From: Afipia birgiae 34632
Lineage (GTDB): Bacteria; Pseudomonadota; Alphaproteobacteria; Rhizobiales; Xanthobacteraceae
Reading direction: 5' to 3'
Assembly: GCF_000308295.2 (NCBI RefSeq)
Contig: NZ_HG326652.1
Coordinates: 801,420 to 865,419 of the forward strand
DNA: 64,000 nucleotides
Below, piece by piece: positions 47,857 through 56,339 of this stretch (positions within the stretch are counted from its first letter, which is position 1; each line of letters begins with the position of its first letter). The translations under genes and the position numbers were made by a program. The notes under the pieces are model-generated. The model did no database searches, was not told where the DNA came from, and saw only the letters and a program-made list of their open reading frames with translations.

Positions 47857-50019
47857 ATGCGTTTTTCGTTCTGGCGTGACTGGATGAGCAAGATGCCGTT
47901 CCGGGCCACGGCTGATGTCGCGCCGACTCCTGAGCCAGTCATTGCTGCGCCTGCGCCTGTGACGCTCGCCGCCAGCCCCGAACTTGGCGACATCGATCTC
48001 CGTGCGATCTGGGAAACGCTGGTCCGCAAGCGGATGTGGATCATTGTGCCCACCGCGCTCGCGCTCGCGCTGTCACTGCTTGCCGTCAACATGATTACGC
48101 CACGCTACAAGTCGGAGGCGCGCATCCTGATCGATGGACGGGAGAACGTCTTTCTGCGGCCGAATGGCGAGCGCTCCGAAGAGCGCGGCAGCCTCGATGC
48201 CGAAGCCGTGACCAGTCAGGTTCAGCTGTTGCTGTCGCGCGATCTTGCTCGCGAAGTGATCAAGGTGAACAAACTCGCCGAACTGCCAGAATTTGATCCG
48301 GTGCTGCGCGGCATTTCGCCGCTCAAGACGCTTCTTGGTCTGTTCGGCCTCGGCCGCGATCCTTTCAGGATGACGCCCGAAGAGCGTGTGCTCGAAGCGT
48401 ATTACGACCGGCTGGCGGCCTTCGCTATCGACAAGTCGCGCGTGATGGTGATCGAATTCCAGTCGCGCGATCCGGAACTCGCGGCGCGTGTCACGAACTC
48501 CATTGCCGACGGCTATCTTGTGCTTCAGCAGGCGGCGCGGCAGAATCAGGCGAAGGCTGCCTCGCAATGGCTGCTCGTCGAGATCGAGAGCCTGCGCAAG
48601 AAGGTCGCGGATGCCGAGGCGCGGGTCGAGGAATTCCGCTCCAAATCCAATCTCTTCGTCGGCACCAACAACACCACGCTGTCGAACCAGCAACTCGGCG
48701 AGTTGAACACCCAGCTCAACAATGCGCGCGCGCTGAAGTCCGACGCTGAATCGAAGTCCCGTCTGATCCGGGAAATGCTCCAGAGCGGCAAGCCGATCGA
48801 AGCATCCGAAGTTCTCAATTCCGAGCTGGTTCGCCGTCTGTCGGAACAGCGCGTGACGCTTCGCGCGCAACTGGCCGAGCAATCGTCGACGCTGCTCGGT
48901 GGGCATCCGCGCATCAAGGAGCTGAAAGCGCAGATTCTGGATATCGACCGCCAGATCCGGGAGGAGGCGAACAAGATTTCCCGATCGTTGGAGAACGATG
49001 CCCGGATCGCGAGCGCGCGGGCGGATGGACTTAATGGAAGCCTCGACCAGTTGAAGCGCCAGGCGACGTCCACCAATGGCCAGGATGTCCAGTTGCGGGC
49101 CTATGAGCGTGAAGCGAAGGCGCAGCGCGATCTGCTGGAATCTTATCTTGCGAAGTATCGCGAGGCGACAACCCGCGAGAACATTGACGCAGCTCCGGCC
49201 GACGGCAGGATCATTTCTCGGGCTATCGTGTCGAATACACCCGCTTTCCCGAAAAAGCTTCCGACCGTGCTGATCGCCACCATGGCGATGCTGATGTTGA
49301 GCGCCGGTTATATCACCACGGGTGAGTTGCTGCGCATGACGGTGCCGCGTCCGGCTGCAACTGTACAGATCCCGATGGCGCCCTTACGCGACACGCATCC
49401 GCAAATGCCGGCGGGCATTATCGAAATCGAACGTCTGGCCGCGATGTTGCGTCAGGGTGGCGGGACAACTCGAAAGATCACTGTTATCGGCGCCCACCAG
49501 GATGAAAGCGTAACGCTGATAGCGCTGACGCTTGCACGGCTGCTGTCGCGTGGGTCGAAAGTCGTGCTGGTCGATCTTGCGATGGCGTCTCCGACGCTAG
49601 CCGCGGTGTCAACCGATCCGGCGTCGCCCGGATTGACTGAATTGATGCAGGGGTCAGCCTCGTTCAGCGAGATCATCACCAAGGATCGTCTGTCCGGTGT
49701 TCATCTGGTGGGAGCAGGGCAGGAACCAAGCCAGCGTCAATTGCTGCAGCTGCCGAGGATCAACCTAGCGGTCGATGCGCTCTCGCGGGCATATGATTAT
49801 GTCGTGCTGGATGCTGGCACTGCGACAGACTTGCCTGCAAGCGTCATCGCTGCACAGGCTCATGCTGTCATCATCCCCGATCCGGAAATCACAGCGTCCG
49901 CGCGTGAGGTGATGAAAAGCCAACTGCTCGCGTCAGGCTTTACCGGTGTGACCATCCTCGATACGCCCTTGAGGGCGATGGATCTCGGTGCGCCGGGCGA
50001 ACGGGTCGCTGCGGCCTGA
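47857..50019 (+). CDS. Polysaccharide chain-length / BY-kinase-like protein with degenerate ATPase
   Basis: A 720-residue GumC/ExoP-type co-polymerase. A Wzz domain with first helix (WIIVPTALALALSLLAVNMI) near residue 62, a long periplasmic coiled coil (about 230-420), a GNVR-like region (TTRENIDAAPADGRIIS) and second helix near 480, then a cytoplasmic BY-kinase-like domain. There the Walker A reads VIGAHQDESVTLIAL at about 543-557, with no Gly-Lys-Ser/Thr; Walker A' (VVLVDLA) and B (YVVLDAG) are weak, and no Tyr cluster ends the protein. Kinase activity is unlikely; role probably scaffold/length control. Confidence 0.88.
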   Translation: MRFSFWRDWMSKMPFRATADVAPTPEPVIAAPAPVTLAASPELGDIDLRAIWETLVRKRMWIIVPTALALALSLLAVNMITPRYKSEARILIDGRENVFLRPNGERSEERGSLDAEAVTSQVQLLLSRDLAREVIKVNKLAELPEFDPVLRGISPLKTLLGLFGLGRDPFRMTPEERVLEAYYDRLAAFAIDKSRVMVIEFQSRDPELAARVTNSIADGYLVLQQAARQNQAKAASQWLLVEIESLRKKVADAEARVEEFRSKSNLFVGTNNTTLSNQQLGELNTQLNNARALKSDAESKSRLIREMLQSGKPIEASEVLNSELVRRLSEQRVTLRAQLAEQSSTLLGGHPRIKELKAQILDIDRQIREEANKISRSLENDARIASARADGLNGSLDQLKRQATSTNGQDVQLRAYEREAKAQRDLLESYLAKYREATTRENIDAAPADGRIISRAIVSNTPAFPKKLPTVLIATMAMLMLSAGYITTGELLRMTVPRPAATVQIPMAPLRDTHPQMPAGIIEIERLAAMLRQGGGTTRKITVIGAHQDESVTLIALTLARLLSRGSKVVLVDLAMASPTLAAVSTDPASPGLTELMQGSASFSEIITKDRLSGVHLVGAGQEPSQRQLLQLPRINLAVDALSRAYDYVVLDAGTATDLPASVIAAQAHAVIIPDPEITASAREVMKSQLLASGFTGVTILDTPLRAMDLGAPGERVAAA

Positions 50020-50040
50020 GCTTCCATATCCAGATTTCGA

Positions 50041-51237
50041 TTAGCGCGAGAGGGCGTTGCGCAGCAGCTGCGCCATTTGCATCAGCGCGGGATTGTGTTT
50101 CACGAGTCGTTTGGCGTGGGTGAGGGACGACATGCCAAGCGCCGCGAACTTGCCTCGCGCGGTCAACGGAATAAAGGCGTCCGTTAGCGGTTCGTCGTCC
50201 TTGCAGAACGTCATCTTGTACTCGTCCGACCCGACGCCGAAATCGAGCGAACTGTAGCCGAGATCGCCGAAGTGATCGATCATGTAGCGCAGCAGGATCA
50301 GGCCGGGGCTGTAGCGCGCATTTTCCGAGATCGTATACGTGTTGAACATGGTCGAAAACCGCTCGCCGTCCGCCACGCAGGCGAAGATCGAAATCAGTTC
50401 TGCGTCGCATTCCAGTGCGTGAAGTTCGATAGCGCGTCCGCTGCTCGGAAGTTTCGCCAAACATGCGTCACGCACGAACGCCTTGGTGGCCGGATCGGAA
50501 AAGATGTCCGGCAATTTCGAAAGCGCCATCCGCTGCGGCTTGATGACAAAGAAGCTGTCCAGCAGACGATTGATGTCATCGTCGGTCGTTGCGACGAAGT
50601 AGCGATAGCCCGGAAGGGCCTGGAGTTTGCGCTCCTTGTTGCGCAGTCGCCGCCGCGTCGATGTGCTGACGCGCTCTTCCGGCTTGCACCCCGGAACCAT
50701 GGTCATCATGGGGCAGGGATTGGTCGACGGTTGCGCGGCTAGCGATGCCAGCGGGTTCGCGACGTTTCGCCATTGTTTTGGCTGCTGCGCGAAGGCCAGC
50801 ACGTCGACGCCATCCGGCTGCATCCGAATGGCGGTGATCAGCGCGTCGAGTTCGGTTGAAGAGATTGTTTCCGCGAAGTCGCGGCGCCACAACGCCATGT
50901 TGAATGTGGGATGCTTGCCGCCCATGAAGCGGGCCACCTTTGCGCCGTTCTCACGGCTGCTGACAAGCGGAAGCAACACGAGGGGCCGGCTATTCACATC
51001 GTATGCGACGACGATGAGGGGCACGGCGCCTTCGTGTTTGCCAATGCTCTGCTGCCAGGCATCGAGAAGCTCGAAGCGCTGATAGGGGGTATGGAGAAAA
51101 TCATCCCCGTCAAGAGCTCGCCAGTTCACTTTGGCCGCAGCCATGTCGCGAATGATGTCGACGCGCGCGATGCGGCTTGTCACTGAATACGACGGTGAGC
51201 TTGTGTCGGAGCCGTGAAGTTCTGCAGCCATGGCCAT
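50041..51237 (-). CDS. CelD/BcsL-type GNAT acyltransferase
   Basis: A 398-residue protein of the CelD (GNAT_6) acetyltransferase group found in exopolysaccharide and cellulose loci, thought to acylate the polymer or its precursors. Landmarks are HTPYQRFELLDAWQQSIG, SRPLVLLPLVSS, the TSTRRRLRNKERKL basic patch and the acyl-CoA region ENARYSPGLILLRYMIDHFG, LDFGVGSDEYKMTFC. It is convergent with the co-polymerase gene and divergent from the deacetylase-like gene, so it belongs to the same polysaccharide locus. Confidence 0.86.
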   Translation of the reverse strand: MAMAAELHGSDTSSPSYSVTSRIARVDIIRDMAAAKVNWRALDGDDFLHTPYQRFELLDAWQQSIGKHEGAVPLIVVAYDVNSRPLVLLPLVSSRENGAKVARFMGGKHPTFNMALWRRDFAETISSTELDALITAIRMQPDGVDVLAFAQQPKQWRNVANPLASLAAQPSTNPCPMMTMVPGCKPEERVSTSTRRRLRNKERKLQALPGYRYFVATTDDDINRLLDSFFVIKPQRMALSKLPDIFSDPATKAFVRDACLAKLPSSGRAIELHALECDAELISIFACVADGERFSTMFNTYTISENARYSPGLILLRYMIDHFGDLGYSSLDFGVGSDEYKMTFCKDDEPLTDAFIPLTARGKFAALGMSSLTHAKRLVKHNPALMQMAQLLRNALSR

Positions 51238-51360
51238 CAGGGGACCTGAGTTCTTGGGTATTTTGAGATTTTGGCTGGCCGACCTTATTCAAAGAAATGT
51301 CAACAAAGAGTAATGAGAATAGGGACGTGGCCCGCACCGGCCAGTGAGAAGGATGAACAA

Positions 51361-52425
51361 GTGTTGTTTCGGAGGAGTGTACTGGCAGATATGGGGCTGG
51401 AGTTGGCCTATTTCAGCGGTTTGTCACATATCCTCGAACGAAGAACTGGCGGTGCCGGAGCCATCCTCAAATTCGAACACGTCCGCCCGAAGCGCGCCGA
51501 TCCTTTTCAGCCGTTGCGGTCGCGCGACGTTACCCCCGAATTTCTCGATCGCGCGATCTCAGTACTCAGGCGTTGGAATCTTGATTTCCTGTCCATCGAC
51601 GAAGCCGCTGAACGATCCCGGCACGCTGCCGTTGCGCGTCGCTTCGTGTGCCTGACATTCGATGGCGGTCATCGCGATTTTATGACCTTCGCCTATCCGG
51701 TGCTATCGCGTCACCGCGTACCGTTCGCACTGTATGTTCCTACCGGCTTCATCGACGGTATCGGCAAGGCGTGGTGGCTCGCGCTCGAACAGGTGATCGC
51801 GCGCAACGCCCGGATCGGGCTGGTGATGAATCGCATCGAACGGCATTTCTTCGCCGCCACCCTCGCGGAGAAGTATCAGCTTTACGAGGTGCTGCACGCC
51901 TGGATGATGACCCTGTCCCCGGACGATGTCGCGATTGCAATCGGTGATCTGTGCGGCCGTTACGGGGTGGACATCAATGCCGCCTCGCGCGACGCGGCGA
52001 TAAACTGGCAGGACCTCGCCAAGCTGGCGCGCGATCCGCAAGCGACTATCGGAAGCGCGACCGTCAACTATCCAAACCTCGCACGGACAAAGGGCACAAT
52101 CGCGCTCCGGGAAATGACCATGGGCCGGACGGTGCTGGAAACCGCGCTTGACGGGCCCTGTCGGCATTTTGCCTATCCGTTTGGCGGACAGGATTGCTTC
52201 GGTCCCCGCGAAATGATGCTGGCGCGGGAGGCGGGGTTTACCAGCGCGGTATCCAGAGCACCGGGTGTCGTCCGCTCCGATGGCCAGTCGGACATGATGG
52301 CGCTGCCGCGGATCGTGTGGGATGGACGGCGGACCTCACTCCGGGCGCTGCGTGTGGTTCTTTCGGGCCTCACCAGCAGGCCCCCCAAAACGCAAACGCC
52401 GGAACTCGCCGCGAACTATGGCTGA
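51361..52425 (+). CDS. NodB-fold polysaccharide deacetylase homologue without metal ligands
   Basis: A 354-residue protein of the carbohydrate esterase 4 fold. Motif 1, normally TFDDG, reads TFDGG (Asp101 kept, metal Asp replaced by Gly102). Motif 2, normally H(S/T)xxH, reads ATVNY (Ala233 and Tyr237 in place of both His). HFAYPFGGQD and LPRIVWDG are preserved, so the fold looks intact. All three expected metal ligands are absent, so hydrolysis is unlikely; perhaps a sugar-binding or regulatory pseudoenzyme. GTG 51361 is chosen (AGAAGGA upstream); ATG 51313 is another start. Confidence 0.85.
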   Translation: MLFRRSVLADMGLELAYFSGLSHILERRTGGAGAILKFEHVRPKRADPFQPLRSRDVTPEFLDRAISVLRRWNLDFLSIDEAAERSRHAAVARRFVCLTFDGGHRDFMTFAYPVLSRHRVPFALYVPTGFIDGIGKAWWLALEQVIARNARIGLVMNRIERHFFAATLAEKYQLYEVLHAWMMTLSPDDVAIAIGDLCGRYGVDINAASRDAAINWQDLAKLARDPQATIGSATVNYPNLARTKGTIALREMTMGRTVLETALDGPCRHFAYPFGGQDCFGPREMMLAREAGFTSAVSRAPGVVRSDGQSDMMALPRIVWDGRRTSLRALRVVLSGLTSRPPKTQTPELAANYG

Positions 52426-52628
52426 GGATCCGGCCGCGACATCCATGCGATCAGCGGCATTGCGGGCAGGACCCAGCCCAGACCGGCGACCACATAGAAG
52501 ATCGCCTGAGCCAGCTTCGATGCTGCCAGCCAGGGCGTTTGGGCGATCGCCATGCCCGCCAGCGACCAGACAATGACCAGCACCAGAAGGCCGATGGTTC
52601 CGATAAATTTTCGTGTGCGGATTGTCAT
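52416..52628 (-). CDS. DUF2842-family small membrane protein
   Basis: A 70-residue protein with two helices (KFIGTIGLLVLVIVWSLAGM and AIFYVVAGLGWVLPAMPLIAW) and the conserved ending WMSRPD, matching DUF2842, a family of small alphaproteobacterial membrane proteins of unknown role. ATG 52628 is chosen. Its 3' end overlaps the end of the convergent deacetylase-like gene by 10 bases. It is divergent from ctaA, as is usual for DUF2842 in Rhizobiales. Confidence 0.88.
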   Translation of the reverse strand: MTIRTRKFIGTIGLLVLVIVWSLAGMAIAQTPWLAASKLAQAIFYVVAGLGWVLPAMPLIAWMSRPDPQP

Positions 52629-52727
52629 AACAGGATTGTGCTGGTGGCTGTAAACGCGCGGCTTGCGTGAAAGAGTGCGGCGACTATAAGGACCGCGCGA
52701 ATTCATTCAAGGCTGCATTTTCGGATC

Positions 52728-53828
52728 ATGACGTCTATCGCAACTGACACAGAGAGCAGGGCCGCCGGCATGCGGAGCGTCCGCGCGTGGCTGATCATTG
52801 TCGCAGCTCTTGTTGTCTGCACACTCATGGTCGGTGGTGCGACGCGGCTGACGGAATCCGGCCTCTCGATTGTCGAGTGGAAGCCGGTCACTGGTACCAT
52901 TCCGCCGCTGACGGATGCTGAATGGAGCAAACAGTTCGAGGCCTACAAGACTATTCCGCAGTATCGGGAGATGAACCACGGAATGAGTCTTGCCGAATTC
53001 AAGACCATCTTCTGGTGGGAGTGGGCTCACCGGCTGTTGGGGCGGCTGATCGGCGCGGTGTTCCTGCTGCCATTTCTCTGGTTCCTGTGGCGCGGATTCC
53101 TGTCGTCTGAACTCAAGCGCAGATTGTGGACCATCTTCGTGCTTGGCGGCGCGCAGGGCGCGGTGGGCTGGTGGATGGTGGCGTCGGGTCTCTCCGGACG
53201 TGTCTCCGTGTCGCAGTATCGGCTGGCCATACATTTCATGCTGGCGGTGCTGATCCTGTCGGCAATCATCTGGACGTTGCGCCGGTTGCAAGTTCGTCCG
53301 CCGTCAGTTGCTCCCATGCGGGTGAAAGTCACCGGCAGGATTTTGCTGGCGCTGCTGTTCCTGCAGTTCTATTTCGGCGCGCTTGTTGCCGGGCTGCGCG
53401 CAGGCCGTGTGTTCAATACATGGCCGCTGATTGACGGTGCGTTTATCCCGTCGGCCGCGCGATTGTTCTTCGAGCAGCCATGGTGGCGGAACTTCTTCGA
53501 CAACACGCTGACGGTTCAATTCACTCATCGCATGATCGCCTATGCACTCGTTGCTCTGGCAATCGTCCACGCGATCGACGCGGTTCGGTCCCGCACAGGT
53601 CCCGCTATTATCTCGAGCGCGCTCTGGATCATGGCGACCATGATCTTTCAAGCCGTCGTTGGCATCCTGACGCTGCTTAATCAGGTTCCGATCGATCTTG
53701 GGTTGGCCCACCAGGCCGTCGCGATCGTGGTTCTCACGCTGGCGCTGGTTCACGTCGAGCGGCTGGGCGGGGCGCTGCCGGACAGGACGCCAGCCAAGCT
53801 TCGCCTTGTCACCGGCGATGGCGGCTGA
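52728..53828 (+). CDS. ctaA: Haem A synthase (Cox15/CtaA)
   Basis: Hydroxylates haem O to haem A for aa3-type cytochrome oxidase; inner membrane. The 366-residue, eight-helix protein has the four expected His sites: [12 protein letters not shown] with [40 protein letters not shown] and [12 protein letters not shown]. The N-terminal [16 protein letters not shown] is the family signature. The stop overlaps an Irr-like box that serves the next gene. Confidence 0.94.
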   Translation: MTSIATDTESRAAGMRSVRAWLIIVAALVVCTLMVGGATRLTESGLSIVEWKPVTGTIPPLTDAEWSKQFEAYKTIPQYREMNHGMSLAEFKTIFWWEWAHRLLGRLIGAVFLLPFLWFLWRGFLSSELKRRLWTIFVLGGAQGAVGWWMVASGLSGRVSVSQYRLAIHFMLAVLILSAIIWTLRRLQVRPPSVAPMRVKVTGRILLALLFLQFYFGALVAGLRAGRVFNTWPLIDGAFIPSAARLFFEQPWWRNFFDNTLTVQFTHRMIAYALVALAIVHAIDAVRSRTGPAIISSALWIMATMIFQAVVGILTLLNQVPIDLGLAHQAVAIVVLTLALVHVERLGGALPDRTPAKLRLVTGDGG

Positions 53829-53844
53829 ATCGAACTATTCTAAA
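53828..53844 (+). promoter_or_regulatory. Irr-type iron control element before the FTR1 gene
   Basis: AATCGAACTATTCTAAA matches the rhizobial iron control element TTTAGAANNNTTCTAAA at 11 of the 14 defined positions, including the whole right half TTCTAAA. It lies 143 bases upstream of the iron permease start and overlaps the last base of ctaA. In Bradyrhizobium, Irr acts at such sites under low iron; activation here is inferred. Confidence 0.55.
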
Positions 53845-53986
53845 ATGGTGGAAATGCCAGAAACCTCGGATTACGAGGCATTTCCTCGATTCCTACCTCC
53901 GGTCACGATTTGGTGCGGCTCAAGCGGTCTTTAACTTCAATTTTCACCGCGATAGAACGAGCCACCACAAGGGTCGAAGGTCTTTC

Positions 53987-54808
53987 ATGTCCAACGCATT
54001 CGTTCAGGCTGCCGTCATTCTGCTGCGTGAGGGACTCGAGGCCATGCTCGTGATCGCAGCGCTCGCGGGTTACCTCAGGAAGGTCGGTGGCGGTCATCGC
54101 GTAACCGCGCTTTATGCCGGCGCGCTTGCGGCGGTCGGCGCCAGTATCATTACGGCATGGTTGTTCGCAGTCCTCAACGCTGGCCAGCACAATGACTTCC
54201 TTGAAGGCGTCGTGATCCTTTTCGCAGCGGCATTGATGCTCTACGTCAGCGGCTGGCTGATGGTGAAGCAGGATCCGCGCGGCTGGCAGGAGTTCCTTGC
54301 CACCAAGGTCGACAATGCGCTGGCGCAGGATACCGCGTGGGCCGTCGGTGCGCTCGCTTTCTTCGCAGTGTTTCGTGAGGGTGCCGAAACGGTGCTTTTC
54401 ATCAACGCGCTCGCGGTGACCGAGGGCGGCTGGAGCATTGGTCTATTTGCAGGCCTTGCGGCAGCAACCGCAGGCCTGGCGGTGCTGTTCTACTTTATCA
54501 ACCTTGTTGCCCAGAAAATTCCGCTTCGGCCGTTGTTCATCGTTACGTCGGCGTTTCTGTTCGCGATGGGCATCAAGTTCATCGGCGAAGCCATTCAGGA
54601 ATTCCAGGAGCAAAGTCTCTTACCTGTCACTGAATTGAAGAGTTTCGGCTGGCTCCAGTCCTTTGGATTCAACGCGACTCTCGAAGCTGTATCGGCACAG
54701 CTTCTTGTTATTCTTTTCGCGCTGGCGACTTTCTCGGTCGTTCAGCGTAACGCCCGGCTGACTCGCGAGGACAAGGCAAAAGCCGCTGCGGAGACGGCGA
54801 GGACCTGA
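53987..54808 (+). CDS. FTR1-family iron permease
   Basis: A 273-residue inner-membrane protein with seven helices, of the FTR1/EfeU family that imports iron. The two REXXE-type iron motifs are present: LLREGLEAML (residues 12-21) and VFREGAETVL near 130. No EfeO/EfeB or ferroxidase gene is adjacent. An Irr-type box upstream suggests iron-responsive control. A GC-rich hairpin separates it from the convergent metY. Confidence 0.92.
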   Translation: MSNAFVQAAVILLREGLEAMLVIAALAGYLRKVGGGHRVTALYAGALAAVGASIITAWLFAVLNAGQHNDFLEGVVILFAAALMLYVSGWLMVKQDPRGWQEFLATKVDNALAQDTAWAVGALAFFAVFREGAETVLFINALAVTEGGWSIGLFAGLAAATAGLAVLFYFINLVAQKIPLRPLFIVTSAFLFAMGIKFIGEAIQEFQEQSLLPVTELKSFGWLQSFGFNATLEAVSAQLLVILFALATFSVVQRNARLTREDKAKAAAETART

Positions 54809-54846
54809 TTTTTTCTGAAATCCCTTTTGCTCTCTTTCATTGAAAG

Positions 54847-54872
54847 ACGCGGCGCCATGCCCGGCGCCGCGT
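54847..54872. terminator. Hairpin between convergent iron permease and metY
   Basis: ACGCGGCGCC-ATGCCC-GGCGCCGCGT is a 10-base perfect stem. It lacks a strong T-run on either strand, so termination is likely but not certain. Confidence 0.55.
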
Positions 54873-54901
54873 TCTGCATTCTAAGGGCTGCTTGAGGTCT
54901 G

Positions 54902-56182
54902 TTAGGCCTTCAGAGCCTGGTCAAGATCAGCAATCAGATCTTCCTTGTCTTCGAGGCCGACCGACAAACGCACCACATCGACGCCTGCGCCAGCCTGCGC
55001 CTTTTGCGCATCGCTGAGCTGGCTGTGCGTGGTCGACGCAGGGTGGATGATCAGCGAACGTGTATCGCCGACATTAGCCAGATGCGAGAATAGCTTGACG
55101 TTCGAAACCAGGCTGATGCCTGCGTCGTAGCCGCCCTTAAGACCGAACGTGAAAACTGCGCCTGCGCCCTTCGGTGAATATTTTCGCGCGAGGTTGTGAT
55201 AGCGGTCGCCGGGCAATCCCGCGTAATTCACCCATGCCACGGCAGGATGCGTGGAGAGCCACTCAGCCACTGCCTTGGCATTGTCGGAGTGTCTTTGCAC
55301 GCGAAGGCCCAGCGTTTCGATGCCGGTGAGGATCAGGAACGCGTTGAAGGGCGACAGCGCCGGGCCGAGATCGCGCAGGCCGAGAACGCGAGCGGCGATG
55401 GCGAAGGCGAAGTTACCGAACGTCTCCTGCAGCTTGATGCCGTGATACTCGGGGCGCGGTTCGCTTAGGACCGGATACCGGCCGTCACGTGACCAGTCGA
55501 ACGTGCCGGCATCTACAATGATGCCGCCGATGGAGTTGCCATGGCCGCCGAGGAATTTTGTGAGCGAGTGAACCACGATATCCGCCCCGTGATCGATCGG
55601 CTTGATGAGGTAGGGGGACGCCAGCGTGTTGTCGACGATCAGCGGCACGCCGGCCTTGCGCGCGATGGCGGCAATGGCTTCGATATCGGTGATCGTCCCA
55701 CCGGGATTGGCGATCGACTCGATGAAGATCGCCTTTGTCTTGGGCGTCAGCGCTTTCTCGAAAGTTGAAACGTCGTCGGTATCGGCCCAGACCACGTTCC
55801 AGCCGAAGCTCTTGAATGCGTGGTTGAACTGGTTGATCGAGCCGCCGTAAAGCCTGCGGCCCGCAATGAATTCGTCACCCGGCTGAAGCAAGGTCTGAAA
55901 CACGACCACCTGCGCGGCATGTCCCGATGCAACGGCAACAGCAGCCGTGCCGCCTTCGAGCGCGGCGACGCGCTCTTCGAGGACGGCATTGGTCGGATTG
56001 CCGATGCGGGTGTAGATGTTGCCGAACGACTGCAATCCGAACAGCGAGGCCGCATGGTCGGCATCGTTGAACACAAAAGAAGTGGTCTGGTAGATGGGCG
56101 TCGCGCGCGCGCCTGTGGTGGGGTCCGGCTGCGCGCCAGCGTGAATGGAGAGCGTGGAGAAGCCCGGCAATCTTTCCGTCAT
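54902..56182 (-). CDS. metY: O-acetylhomoserine sulfhydrylase / aminocarboxypropyltransferase
   Basis: PLP enzyme of the Cys/Met gamma family that makes homocysteine (or methionine) from O-acetylhomoserine and sulfide (or methanethiol). The 426-residue protein has TRIGNPTNAVLEERVAALEG, the PLP-lysine segment VVHSLTKFLGGHGNSIGG, PLIVDNTLASPYL and NVGDTRSLIIHPASTTHSQL. The 155-base leader (56183-56339) contains a palindrome GGACGCGTCC but I could not confirm a SAM-II riboswitch. It is followed upstream on the same strand by a CoA-binding protein and an enoyl-CoA hydratase. Confidence 0.94.
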   Translation of the reverse strand: MTERLPGFSTLSIHAGAQPDPTTGARATPIYQTTSFVFNDADHAASLFGLQSFGNIYTRIGNPTNAVLEERVAALEGGTAAVAVASGHAAQVVVFQTLLQPGDEFIAGRRLYGGSINQFNHAFKSFGWNVVWADTDDVSTFEKALTPKTKAIFIESIANPGGTITDIEAIAAIARKAGVPLIVDNTLASPYLIKPIDHGADIVVHSLTKFLGGHGNSIGGIIVDAGTFDWSRDGRYPVLSEPRPEYHGIKLQETFGNFAFAIAARVLGLRDLGPALSPFNAFLILTGIETLGLRVQRHSDNAKAVAEWLSTHPAVAWVNYAGLPGDRYHNLARKYSPKGAGAVFTFGLKGGYDAGISLVSNVKLFSHLANVGDTRSLIIHPASTTHSQLSDAQKAQAGAGVDVVRLSVGLEDKEDLIADLDQALKA

Positions 56183-56339
56183 GAGGTGTCCTTCTGAGCG
56201 CCGCGAACGGGCGTTGAGATAAATATGCTGCGGGTGGACGCGTCCGCCGTCAAGCCGTCAGCGGCGATCGGCCTCAACTGACAATGAACCTGAAGCTTTC
56301 GCAGTTAGCCCGAAATGAACGTGCTGTGGCACGCCGGAT

